DNA from: Clostridiales bacterium
GTDB lineage: Bacteria > Bacillota > Clostridia > Peptostreptococcales > Acidaminobacteraceae
Direction: 5' to 3'
NCBI GenBank assembly: GCA_016342415.1
Contig: JAEIOD010000010.1
Span: forward strand, 1 to 64,000
Length of the DNA: 64,000 nt
In this document: one piece after another, positions 26,220 to 33,909 of the stretch
Layout of the letters: the number at the start of each line of letters is the position of its first letter
Numbering within the stretch: the first letter of the stretch is position 1
Program-made: the position numbers and the translations under genes
The notes under the pieces: generated by a model
What the model saw: the letters and a program-made list of their open reading frames with translations, nothing else
What the model was told of the DNA's origin: nothing
The model's database searches: none

Positions 26220-27164
26220 ATGAATATATTAATTATGGGTGGTACGGAATTTGTCAGTAGATCAGTAGCAGAACATTATATAGAGCTGAATTATACTGTC
26301 GATATTTTTACAAGAGGCAAAAAAGAAGTACCCTATACTGGTTATCGTCATCACCACATTGGGGATAGACATAACTTAAAAGATTTAGAACAACTTAAAT
26401 CATTTCAATACGAGTACGTCATCGATATTTCAGCCTACACTAAGAATGATGTATCTAATTTACTTGAAACAATCAATACAGACAATCTTAAGCGTTATGT
26501 TTTTTGTAGCTCTGGTGCGGTTTATGCACCAAATAGAAATATGATTACAGAAGAAGATGAAAAAGGTCCCAATCACAACTGGCTCAAATACGGATTGGAT
26601 AAACTGGAAGCAGAAACTCACCTGATGGAAGCATTTAATAAAAAGGCTCTACCAGTCACTATATTCAGACCCACTTACATATACGGTCCAAATAATAATC
26701 TATACAGAGAAAGTTATTTTTTTGATGCCATTACTCACAATCGTCCTATTCCATATCCAAATAGCAACAATCAGACACAGTTCATTCATATTCACGATTT
26801 GATGTTAATCATACAAAGTATGTTGGAAAACGATGTTTGCATCGGTGAAGCTTATAACGTTACTCACGAGGCTGTTTATGATTTCGAATCTATACTAGAC
26901 ACTTTCGAACATGTAACAGATATAACAATAGACCGTATACCTGTAGATACTAATACCTACAATATTTCAAGAAGGTATTTCCCTTATAGAGATGTCAACT
27001 ATACGTTGTCTATTGAAAAACTTAAAAAACACGGGCTTCACGTTCCTAAATTTGATTTAAAAACTGGACTAAAACAAACCTATAAATGGTATCAGCAATC
27101 ATATCCAAAATTATCAGATAAGGCAATGACACTAATTGATGACATTATAAAGACTAGAGCTTAG
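26220..27164 (+). CDS. NAD-dependent epimerase/dehydratase family protein
   Basis: 314 aa from the ATG five bases after GCGGAGG (a GTG two codons earlier overlaps that site). Extended SDR: Rossmann motif GGTEFVSR at the N terminus, Ser in CSSGAVY, and YGLDK as the YxxxK pair. The G-G-T-x-F pattern resembles the chloroplast CSP41/sugar-epimerase subgroup. Substrate unknown. Converges on the aldo-keto reductase gene. Confidence 0.85.
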   Translation: MNILIMGGTEFVSRSVAEHYIELNYTVDIFTRGKKEVPYTGYRHHHIGDRHNLKDLEQLKSFQYEYVIDISAYTKNDVSNLLETINTDNLKRYVFCSSGAVYAPNRNMITEEDEKGPNHNWLKYGLDKLEAETHLMEAFNKKALPVTIFRPTYIYGPNNNLYRESYFFDAITHNRPIPYPNSNNQTQFIHIHDLMLIIQSMLENDVCIGEAYNVTHEAVYDFESILDTFEHVTDITIDRIPVDTNTYNISRRYFPYRDVNYTLSIEKLKKHGLHVPKFDLKTGLKQTYKWYQQSYPKLSDKAMTLIDDIIKTRA

Positions 27165-27174
27165 CTCTAGTCTT
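27150..27174. terminator. Convergent terminator
   Basis: 11-bp perfect stem (27150-27160 with 27164-27174), three-base loop. It holds the end of the epimerase gene and the stop of the aldo-keto reductase gene. Confidence 0.75.
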
Positions 27175-28231
27175 TGAAATATTGATTCACTTGTTTTAAC
27201 ATCTCTATTATCTCAATTTTTTGAGGACATCTCTTTTCACATCTTCCACACGCCATACAGTTATGAGCACGTTTGAATTTTTCCATCATCTCATATTCAT
27301 TTTTGTATTTAATGCGGTTATCAAACATAGTCCCTTGATCGTAAAGTCTTAAACATTTTGGTATGTTAATGCCTGTAGGGCAAGGATAACAATAACCGCA
27401 CCCCGTACAACCACTCACCACCCTACTTTTATAGGCAGCTCTAACCTTTACAATAATCTCCTTATCAGCTTCAGTCATTTCATATGTATTAGAAAATATT
27501 TTCAGATTTTCTTCTAGTTGTTCCATATCAGACATACCAGATAAGATTAAATCCACCGGTTGATCCAATATATAGTTAAACGCCCACTCTACAGGTCTTC
27601 TATCACCATAAAGCATTTCGATTTCCCCAGGCACAACTTCTACAAGTCCCCCACCTCTAAGCGGCTCCATAACAATAACTTTTAAACCTTTTGATTTGGC
27701 TAAGTGAATCCCTTTTAATCCAGCTTGGTAATCTTCATCTATAATATTAAACTGTACCTGACAAAAGTCCCAGTTATAATCATTTACAAGCTCTTCAAAA
27801 ACCTCATAAGAATCATGAAATGAGAAGCCCATTTGTTTGATTAATCCCTGTTGTTTGAGGTGATCCATAAACTCAATGACACCAAGTGCTTTTAATTCGT
27901 CCCAATACGCTTTATCCAAAGCATGTAATATATAATAGTCAAAAGAGTTGACAGATATTTTTTTAAGTTGTTTGTTGAAATAGTCCATCATATCTTCTCT
28001 TTTATGAATTAACCAGACCGGTAACTTTGTAGCTATATCTATACCTGAATCATAGTTTTTAATATACTCTCCTAAAACAACTTCACTTTCGCCATTATGG
28101 TAGTCATAACCCGTATCAAAATAGGTCACACCGTTTTGAATTGCCTTATCAAATAAGTCAAAGGTTCTTTTTTTATCTATGCTACCATCTTCTTTTACAG
28201 GGAGCCTCATACATCCAAATCCTAATTTCAT
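27167..28231 (-). CDS. Aldo/keto reductase with C-terminal ferredoxin domain
   Basis: 354 aa from the Met six bases after GAGGTG. TIM-barrel AKR (residues 1-270; catalytic Asp/Tyr in YFDTGYDYHNGES, and the cofactor segment MEPLRGGGL) followed by two Cys motifs, CTGCGYCYPCP and CMACGRCEKRCP, for 4Fe-4S clusters. Known: this AKR-ferredoxin form is common in anaerobes; physiological substrate is usually unknown. Head of no obvious operon. Confidence 0.9.
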   Translation of the reverse strand: MKLGFGCMRLPVKEDGSIDKKRTFDLFDKAIQNGVTYFDTGYDYHNGESEVVLGEYIKNYDSGIDIATKLPVWLIHKREDMMDYFNKQLKKISVNSFDYYILHALDKAYWDELKALGVIEFMDHLKQQGLIKQMGFSFHDSYEVFEELVNDYNWDFCQVQFNIIDEDYQAGLKGIHLAKSKGLKVIVMEPLRGGGLVEVVPGEIEMLYGDRRPVEWAFNYILDQPVDLILSGMSDMEQLEENLKIFSNTYEMTEADKEIIVKVRAAYKSRVVSGCTGCGYCYPCPTGINIPKCLRLYDQGTMFDNRIKYKNEYEMMEKFKRAHNCMACGRCEKRCPQKIEIIEMLKQVNQYFKD

Positions 28232-28268
28232 TTTCATCACCTCTATCCCTATCATACCCAAAAGATGA

Positions 28269-28297
28269 AAAACTTCATCTCAATGAGATAAAGTTTT
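28269..28297 (-). terminator. Terminator after the adenosyltransferase gene
   Basis: AAAACTT and AAGTTTT arms with inner ATCTC/GAGAT pairs; overlaps the stop codon at 28296. The minus-strand exit has a T run. Confidence 0.75.
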
Positions 28298-28832
28298 AAT
28301 ATTTTCCAAATGTTATATACGTCAGTTCCGATTCTAAGAATCTTGCAATAGAATAAATCGTATCCGATAATCGATTGACATATTTCATTACTGTATCACT
28401 GATATCTTCAGATTCTTTTAATGTAATCATACGCCTTTCCGCTCTTCTACAGATGGTTCTTGCAACATGTAGATGCCCACTGCTGAGATTGCTCCCAGGT
28501 AAAATGAAACAATTTTCCTGATCCATGATTAAAGTAAAATGATCTATCTGTTTTTCAAGAAATTCGATATCTTTATCTGTCACTCTTGTTTTGAATGCTC
28601 TGTAATCAGATGTTGCCAACTCCCCTGCTACATCAAATAGAGAACGTTGTAATTTTGCTACCAACTGCTTTATTTCTGCTTCTTCAATATAGTTTTTCGC
28701 AAGTCCTAAACTTGAATTCAATTCATCTATAGTACCATAACTTTCAACTCGAATATAATCTTTTGAAACTCTAGTACCATCATATAAACTGGTTGTACCT
28801 TTATCTCCTGTTTTAGTATATACCTTCATCAT
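28296..28832 (-). CDS. Cob(I)alamin adenosyltransferase, PduO type
   Basis: 178 aa. The ATP-binding N terminus YTKTGDKGTTSL, the Arg/Asp motif VESYGTIDELNS and CRRAERRM near the C terminus are characteristic. Known: transfers adenosyl from ATP to cob(I)alamin to make coenzyme B12. It implies that a B12-dependent mutase, eliminase or dehydratase is coded elsewhere. Two adjacent ATG codons fit the AGGAT site; the first is used here. No cobalamin riboswitch seen upstream. Confidence 0.95.
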   Translation of the reverse strand: MMKVYTKTGDKGTTSLYDGTRVSKDYIRVESYGTIDELNSSLGLAKNYIEEAEIKQLVAKLQRSLFDVAGELATSDYRAFKTRVTDKDIEFLEKQIDHFTLIMDQENCFILPGSNLSSGHLHVARTICRRAERRMITLKESEDISDTVMKYVNRLSDTIYSIARFLESELTYITFGKY

Positions 28833-29138
28833 AGTATCCTTTCTCTATTACCTTTTTATATTATACCATAAAGGTACAGTTTAAAACACCTGATTTGCTC
28901 TAAGTAGCATTCATATTGGTTGCTCCTAACTAAAAAATTTTATGCTACAAGTAGTCAAGTCGTAAACTAAGAGGAGTATACAACAACACAAAATATACCT
29001 TATATATTAAATTATGTTATACAAGAGAATTTGATTTTATCATCCGAACAATCACATATTATCCTTCAAATTTCACAGTTATTTGGGAACACAGCTTTCT
29101 GAAATAGAAGTTAATAGTTGATACATAAATGTTGTAGA
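28833..29138. other. Intergenic stretch without a supported gene
   Basis: About 305 bases. On the minus strand a GGAG site is followed by a frame of only four codons (near 28894-28920), and on the plus strand AGAGGAG near 28970 has no usable start. A GTTGTAGA/TCTACAAC hairpin at 29131-29150 overlaps the ybaK stop. It looks like remnant sequence. Confidence 0.45.
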
Positions 29139-29609
29139 TTACTCTACAACGTTTTTTACATCACAATTTGATATTCTTATAAAGTCGTCTGGAGTCATTT
29201 GAATCTGCAAACCTTGTTTTCCTGCACTAAAGACAAATTCATCTAATAAAATAGCAGACTCGTCCAATACTGTTTTGTATGATTTTTTCATTCCTAAAGG
29301 CGAACAGCCGCCTCTGATATATCCAGTCAATTTGGTGATATCTTTAACAGGTATCATTTCGATTTTTTTCTCTCCAAAATGTTTGGCTACAGATTTCAAA
29401 TGAACATTTTTGTCAACTGGAATCATCACAACATAATAGGTTTTACTATGTCCAACCAATACAAGCGTTTTAAAAACCTGTTCCACAGGTATATTTATTT
29501 TATTCGCTACTGAAACACCGTCGATGTGACCATCACTCAAATCATATTCCAAAGTCTTATAAGTTACTTTAGCTTGATCTAAAATTCTCATTGCATTAGT
29601 TTTTTTCAC
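29139..29609 (-). CDS. ybaK: Cys-tRNA(Pro)/(Cys) deacylase YbaK/EbsC
   Basis: 156 aa, the usual size. YbaK/ProX fold with KTLVLVG and the catalytic Lys region; the Gly-rich loop GYIRGGCSPLGMKK is diagnostic. Known: hydrolyses Cys mis-attached to tRNA-Pro, in trans with ProRS. The ATG overlaps the pgeF stop by four bases. Confidence 0.95.
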   Translation of the reverse strand: MKKTNAMRILDQAKVTYKTLEYDLSDGHIDGVSVANKINIPVEQVFKTLVLVGHSKTYYVVMIPVDKNVHLKSVAKHFGEKKIEMIPVKDITKLTGYIRGGCSPLGMKKSYKTVLDESAILLDEFVFSAGKQGLQIQMTPDDFIRISNCDVKNVVE

Positions 29610-30418
29610 TTTGAGTCCTCCTTTAACATCATCACACCAATTTGAGTACCTCTATCATTTCCATGTCTTCTATGTGAAAAGAATAATTCCGGATGACATT
29701 TTGTACAGTATTCACTAACTTCAATATGATCTTGTAATATTCCACAAGATATAGCTATTGCCTTATTTAAACCTTTCAGATCAATATGATAGCGATCTTT
29801 TTCTGGATAGTGATCATAATATAAATCAGAAAAATCAAATGTCATGGCATCTATCACTTGTTGGTCCACTTCATAACAGGATTTACATATTGCCGGTCCT
29901 ATGGCGATTTTTATATTTTTGACTTCACAGTTATATACAGACATCATTTTTTTTATCATGTCTTTTACAATAGCTGTTGCTGTGCCGCGCCATCCTGCAT
30001 GGGTCATACCAATGACTTTATTTATTGGGTCATAAAAATAAATGGGTACACAATCTGCATAAAAAGTGACTAGTGGTAAATTCGTTTCATTTGTGATTAA
30101 TCCATCCACATCACCATAAGTTCTCTCTTTGAAGATACCCATACCAAAATGTTCAGATGTTACCTGAAGGATTTGATTATGATGCCATTGATCTGATAAG
30201 ACCATTTTACTGACTTCCACACCAATCGCTTCTGAAAATAAATGATAATTTTTCAAAACATCATTTGGATTGTCCCCTCTTGAAAACCCAAGATTCATTT
30301 CAGAAAAACGACCTTTACTAACACCGCCAAGTCTTGTGCTATGTACCGCTACAATTGGCGCTTCTTCATATATATCAAAGGATAAGAATGTCACCTTTTT
30401 ATTATTATTAATTTTCAT
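29606..30418 (-). CDS. pgeF: Peptidoglycan editing factor PgeF (YlmD/YfiH, multicopper-polyphenol oxidase fold)
   Basis: 270 aa. Conserved metal and active-site segments: YADCVPI, HAGWRGT, CKSCYEVD and the C-terminal CTKCHPELFFSHRRHG. Known: the family removes misplaced L-Ser from peptidoglycan precursors, and some members have purine nucleosidase or laccase-like activity. GGAGG precedes the ATG. Coupled to ybaK and divergent from the cyclo-ligase gene. Confidence 0.93.
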   Translation of the reverse strand: MKINNNKKVTFLSFDIYEEAPIVAVHSTRLGGVSKGRFSEMNLGFSRGDNPNDVLKNYHLFSEAIGVEVSKMVLSDQWHHNQILQVTSEHFGMGIFKERTYGDVDGLITNETNLPLVTFYADCVPIYFYDPINKVIGMTHAGWRGTATAIVKDMIKKMMSVYNCEVKNIKIAIGPAICKSCYEVDQQVIDAMTFDFSDLYYDHYPEKDRYHIDLKGLNKAIAISCGILQDHIEVSEYCTKCHPELFFSHRRHGNDRGTQIGVMMLKEDSK

Positions 30419-30501
30419 ACGTTCCTCCTACCTTATATTATACATGAAAGGACTATTCTTATACTAGATAATCATGTACAATAATGAAAAGCGAGGTCAT
30501 G

Positions 30502-31059
30502 ATGAAGAAAATAATACGAAAAGAAATAATACAGAAAAGAATGCAGCTTACTAAAAAAGAAGTCATTGAAAAGAGTATGGCCATCACTCAAAGAGTTATT
30601 GAAAACAAACTCATAAAAGATGATATGAACATCTTGGTGTATGTAGATTTCAGAAACGAAGTGAAAACAACTTACTTAATGGATTATATTATCAAACATA
30701 ACGGTCATGTCCTTTTGCCTAGAGTAAATGAAACAACTCATGAACTGACTATACATTATGTCTCTTCTTTAGATGATCTTATAAAATCTGATTTTGGCAT
30801 TTTGGAGCCCTCTGAAAACAGCCCGCAAGCCCCGTATCAATCAATAGATCTGATACTCGCTCCCGGCGTTGCATTTGATCGTCACTGTTACAGATTGGGT
30901 TATGGTGGTGGCTTTTACGACAAACTTTTAAGCAAAAAAAGAAAAGAGGTTCCAGTCATAGCACTTGCTTTTGATCTTCAGCTGATCGAAGCGGTACCTG
31001 TGGAACCTCATGATTATAAAATGAATGGTATTATCACTGAAAATGAATTTATCAAGTAA
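30502..31059 (+). CDS. 5-formyltetrahydrofolate cyclo-ligase
   Basis: 185 aa from the second of two adjacent ATG codons, five bases after GCGAGG; the in-frame ATG at 30484 precedes that site. N-terminal RKEIIQKR helix and the C-terminal signature GVAFDRHCYRLGYGGGFYD with ATP and substrate residues. Known: converts 5-formyl-THF to 5,10-methenyl-THF with ATP. Its last eight bases overlap the convergent YeiH gene. A TACAAT box lies just upstream. Confidence 0.95.
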   Translation: MKKIIRKEIIQKRMQLTKKEVIEKSMAITQRVIENKLIKDDMNILVYVDFRNEVKTTYLMDYIIKHNGHVLLPRVNETTHELTIHYVSSLDDLIKSDFGILEPSENSPQAPYQSIDLILAPGVAFDRHCYRLGYGGGFYDKLLSKKRKEVPVIALAFDLQLIEAVPVEPHDYKMNGIITENEFIK

Positions 31060-32029
31060 TTTGAGAGACGACAACAAATGCTATAATACTCAGTGGTATA
31101 AACAAGACGATGCCCATAACAAATCCTTTTATCCCTTTTTTTGCGACTTGTTTAAAGTTAACTGAAAGTCCCATTGCTGTCATCGCCATTAATATTAAAA
31201 AGCTACTCGATTTAGCAAAAAAGCTTGTCATCACTTCAGGCAATACACCTAAACTGTTGATGATACCAGCTATGATAAAGTAAAGCACATACATTGGAAA
31301 TTGTGCTTTTTTTGTTTCTCCTTTTTCGTTGAATGCATAACTTAACATTAGAGATACAGGCACAAGCATTAACACTCTTGCCATCTTTACAAAAGTACCA
31401 ATATCTCCGGCAACTTCTCCCTTGGCAAGTGCCGCCGCAATGGCATGTGCTACACCATGAAGCGTCAATCCAGACCATATACCGTAGGTCATGTCACTGA
31501 CACGATCAAGACCTGCTATACCAGAGTATACTATAACCCCAATAGCACCAATCACACTTACAATGGAAACAGCTACAACTGCATCGTCATCATCAGCGCC
31601 TATCACAGGTGCTAGCGCCACGACTGCTGATGCACCACATATACACGAACCAACACCTAGCAAAGTTGCTAATTTTTTATTTACACCAAACTTTTTTGAT
31701 AATTTCATAAATAAGATTAATGTAAGAGGTACATATATCAGTACCATAAGTAGAACTTTGGGTCCTAACTCTAATATAGCCCCAACATTTAATTTAAATC
31801 CTAATAAAACAATACCTACTTTTAACAATTTCTTAAGTGAAAATAAAACCCCTTTGTGGAATACCTTTTGAGTACCAACTGTGTTATTGTATAAAATACC
31901 AAGTATTATAGCGATGGTTAAGGTCTCAATTTCAAAAACATCTTGAATACGCGCCCCTAATAGTTTTGATACCATCGCTACCAGTATTACCAATAGAAGA
32001 CCGGGCACCATTTTTATATATTTGATCAT
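31052..32029 (-). CDS. YeiH/UPF0324 family membrane protein (putative sulfate exporter)
   Basis: 325 aa, ten or so helices. Family features GSCICGASAVVALAPVIGA and GLTLHGVAHAIAAA are clear. Known: annotated as putative sulfate exporter; transport is not well proven. AAGGAG before the ATG. Convergent overlap of eight bases with the cyclo-ligase gene, with no terminator between them. Confidence 0.88.
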   Translation of the reverse strand: MIKYIKMVPGLLLVILVAMVSKLLGARIQDVFEIETLTIAIILGILYNNTVGTQKVFHKGVLFSLKKLLKVGIVLLGFKLNVGAILELGPKVLLMVLIYVPLTLILFMKLSKKFGVNKKLATLLGVGSCICGASAVVALAPVIGADDDDAVVAVSIVSVIGAIGVIVYSGIAGLDRVSDMTYGIWSGLTLHGVAHAIAAALAKGEVAGDIGTFVKMARVLMLVPVSLMLSYAFNEKGETKKAQFPMYVLYFIIAGIINSLGVLPEVMTSFFAKSSSFLILMAMTAMGLSVNFKQVAKKGIKGFVMGIVLFIPLSIIAFVVVSQIT

Positions 32030-32107
32030 ATGAACTCCTTATTATAGAATTGATTTCTACATAAGTATACCAAATTTATCTTGATTAGGATATTTTTTTA
32101 TTAGAAA

Positions 32108-32131
32108 AGGAATGTTCTTTCGAACATTCCT
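32108..32131 (-). terminator. Terminator of the XRE-DUF3169 pair
   Basis: Perfect 10-bp stem AGGAATGTTC/GAACATTCCT with four-base loop, A/T-rich exit on the minus strand (plus-strand TTTTTATTAGAAA before it). Confidence 0.8.
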
Positions 32132-32136
32132 AAGGC

Positions 32137-32868
32137 TTATCGATTTGCATATTTAAAGTTATAAACGTTGGCTGATATGACTTGTGCCAAACCTATCGAA
32201 CAGGTTAATACAACTGGGAAAGCATCCGTATCGAAAACAAGTTTAAATAGAATACTCACTAATATCATAACAAATGTAAAGATTCTCGAGAACTGAAAAG
32301 CTTCATATCCAGATTTATAAATTTTGTACTGTTCTGCTTCATCACAACTGGCAACAAAATCCTTGTGGAACTTAAATGATGTTGGATCCCCTTTTATACG
32401 GTCATCATTCTTTTGAATAAATCTAACCACTACAATCTCCATTCCAGATGCCAATATGGCATTGATTAAAAACATAAATAATACAATAAAATAAGTATCA
32501 CTACCCTTTTGAATGGTTGCCCCTAGAAGCAAAAAGTTCAACAGCATATATACGCCGTTAACAGCAATACTCATATCTAGATACTTACCAGATTCTTTTT
32601 CTAATTCATCCATATCATCTTCGTCTAATGTTTTTGATTCGACAAGCATTTTTTTACCTTTGGTAAACAAGTAGACTGCAGGGAGAAACATTAATATTAA
32701 TAGTGCTGGATAAAGAAAGGGACTCACATTAATAATAAAATCACCTATATTTTTAAAGACATATCCAAATTCATCATTCATGAAGAATAATCCGACAGAG
32801 ACAACTCCACCAATAACACCACCAATGCACATCAACAGTGCCATTTTAAAAAAAGTTTTTTTATTCAT
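32137..32868 (-). CDS. DUF3169-like membrane protein
   Basis: 243 aa from the Met six bases after GGAGGA; longer frame to 32913 ignored. Six membrane helices in pairs, separated by charged loops with conserved-looking YLDMSIAVN and FKFHKDF segments. Known: DUF3169 genes are typically paired with a small XRE regulator, as here, where the regulator stop overlaps this gene by eight bases. Function unknown; the pair resembles immunity or sensing cassettes of Bacillota. Confidence 0.75.
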   Translation of the reverse strand: MNKKTFFKMALLMCIGGVIGGVVSVGLFFMNDEFGYVFKNIGDFIINVSPFLYPALLILMFLPAVYLFTKGKKMLVESKTLDEDDMDELEKESGKYLDMSIAVNGVYMLLNFLLLGATIQKGSDTYFIVLFMFLINAILASGMEIVVVRFIQKNDDRIKGDPTSFKFHKDFVASCDEAEQYKIYKSGYEAFQFSRIFTFVMILVSILFKLVFDTDAFPVVLTCSIGLAQVISANVYNFKYANR

Positions 32869-33073
32869 TCTCATCCTCCTCATATCTAAACATCTCTTCA
32901 ACGCTTGTATCAAATATTTCTGCTAACTTTAAAACCAAAGTAATTGACGGATTGTACTCTCCTCTTTCAATAGAACTGATGGTCTGCCTTGAAACTCCTG
33001 CTAATTTTCCCAGTTCCCCTTGGTTAATGCCTAACTTTGCTCTTTGCACTTTTAAAGTATTATATAAAGGCAT
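32861..33073 (-). CDS. Small XRE-family regulator (YgzD/Rgg-lacking type)
   Basis: 70 aa, nearly all helix-turn-helix: INQGELGKLAGVSRQTISSIERG is split here as motif LAGVSRQTISSIERG (residues about 24-38). Start at the Met five bases after AGGAGG. Its promoter carries two identical dyads, so autoregulation is expected. Overlaps the DUF3169 gene it is paired with. Confidence 0.88.
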   Translation of the reverse strand: MPLYNTLKVQRAKLGINQGELGKLAGVSRQTISSIERGEYNPSITLVLKLAEIFDTSVEEMFRYEEDENE

Positions 33074-33105
33074 ATTTCCTCCTTTGACAATTTTATTTTC
33101 CTTTA

Positions 33106-33123
33106 TGACAAGTATCATTGTCA
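33106..33123. promoter_or_regulatory. XRE operator, downstream copy
   Basis: TGACAA-N6-TTGTCA dyad between the predicted start of transcription and the ribosome site. Centre is 33 bp from the second copy. Confidence 0.75.
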
Positions 33124-33128
33124 AAATC

Positions 33129-33157
33129 ATCGTATCACTGACAACAATACTTGTCAA
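33129..33157 (-). promoter_or_regulatory. Promoter of the XRE-DUF3169 pair
   Basis: On the minus strand TTGACA (33152-33157), 17-base spacer, TACGAT (33129-33134). The upstream dyad overlaps the -35 box. Confidence 0.7.
33139..33156. promoter_or_regulatory. XRE operator, upstream copy
   Basis: TGACAA-N6-TTGTCA dyad lying on the -35 box and spacer of the XRE promoter; binding would block RNA polymerase. Confidence 0.75.
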
Positions 33158-33203
33158 CACTTTTTCTAATATTTTACTTTATAAAGATTTAATACCGGAT
33201 TTT

Positions 33204-33231
33204 TTGACATTCTTTTTTGGTTTGATATAAT
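33204..33231 (+). promoter_or_regulatory. Promoter of the 98-aa gene
   Basis: TTGACA (33204-33209), 16-base spacer, TATAAT (33226-33231), only 17 bases before the ATG, so the leader is very short. Confidence 0.75.
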
Positions 33232-33247
33232 AATAACGGAGGTATTT

Positions 33248-33544
33248 ATGGATAATAAAATGTTTATAAAATCGATCACATCAGATGATCAAGGTAGAAT
33301 TATTGTAAGTGTACAGGAGCAATTCCAAAGTTATTTAAAAGAAGAAATGGCTAAGAAAATGCTTAGAGAAACAGCTGTTAAAGCGTTAGGTGATGATTTT
33401 ATTCAATTGGAAGTCTCTACATCAACTTTCAGAGTCACTGTTAAAGAAGGTACAACAGAAGCTTCTATGGTAATCATCGAAGATGAAATAGCAAAAAGTA
33501 TCGAAATGGCTTTAAACTTTATGAATCAGTTCAATCAAAATTAG
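33248..33544 (+). CDS. Conserved-looking small soluble protein, function unknown (98 aa)
   Basis: Not recognised. Acidic, no Cys, no membrane helix; an N-terminal beta segment, a helix (about 27-48), two strands (about 52-66, 70-80) and a C-terminal helix. CGGAGG lies six bases before ATG, and promoter and terminator are both strong, so it is a well-expressed single gene. An RNA- or nucleotide-binding alpha/beta fold is possible but not shown. Confidence 0.75.
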   Translation: MDNKMFIKSITSDDQGRIIVSVQEQFQSYLKEEMAKKMLRETAVKALGDDFIQLEVSTSTFRVTVKEGTTEASMVIIEDEIAKSIEMALNFMNQFNQN

Positions 33545-33571
33545 ACGTACTCAGTATGTTTTTATTAACAG

Positions 33572-33604
33572 AAAAACCAGGATTAGAATCCTGGTTTTTT
33601 AATA
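33572..33604 (+). terminator. Terminator of the 98-aa gene
   Basis: Perfect 13-bp stem (33572-33584 with 33587-33599), two-base loop, T run. Confidence 0.93.
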
Positions 33605-33618
33605 TATTATTCTATTTA

Positions 33619-33872
33619 TCACTCGATGACTGCTTCAGTAATATTGAGTACTATCTTATCGTCTACAACTAAAGCAGGTACGCGACCCCATTTCTACGCC
33701 TAAGCACATCAAACTCATCATGTTTTTCTAGTATTTTAAGGAAAGCTTTTAAGTTTTTCATGCTTTCAGCGATATCGATGTAGTCAAACTCAATGTTGTT
33801 TATTGAAAGAAACTCTTTCAATTTCGGACTAGCCGGTCAAAGTTTACTACCATAATATTTTATCTGTTTCAT
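33619..33872 (-). pseudogene. Glutaredoxin-like gene with in-frame TGA at the active-site Cys (possible selenoprotein) and one frameshift
   Basis: Minus-strand ATG at 33872 (GGAGA upstream) reads MKQIKYYGSKL, then TGA, then PASPKLKEFLSINNIEFDY to IDIAES and EKHDEFD. In glutaredoxin-like proteins the residue after GSxL is the catalytic Cys of CPxC; here it is TGA, and the second Cys is Ser. A frame change follows: adding one A in the A run at 33691-33693 gives RKWGRVPALVVDDKIVLNITEAVIE with the cis-Pro of the thioredoxin fold and a TGA stop, 84 residues in all. A hairpin sits just after the first TGA. Either a selenocysteine gene with an indel in the sequence or an old gene with two lesions. 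Confidence 0.6.
33803..33821 (-). promoter_or_regulatory. Hairpin after the TGA codon, candidate bacterial SECIS
   Basis: Minus-strand TTGAAAG pairs perfectly with CTTTCAA around the five-base loop AGTTT. The loop starts 22 nt after the in-frame TGA (33837-33839) and has G as its second base. Known bacterial SECIS rules ask for a stem-loop with a G among the first loop bases at roughly 16-37 nt from the TGA; this one fits. Confidence 0.5.
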
Positions 33873-33909
33873 ACTCTCCTTCAAAATTAATTCGAATTTT
33901 TTGTAATGA

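Noticed and set aside
33837-33839. TGA read as Trp (genetic code 4)
   Set aside because: Trp is TGG throughout and several genes end in TGA directly at the next gene's start, so TGA is a stop here; the in-frame TGA needs another explanation.
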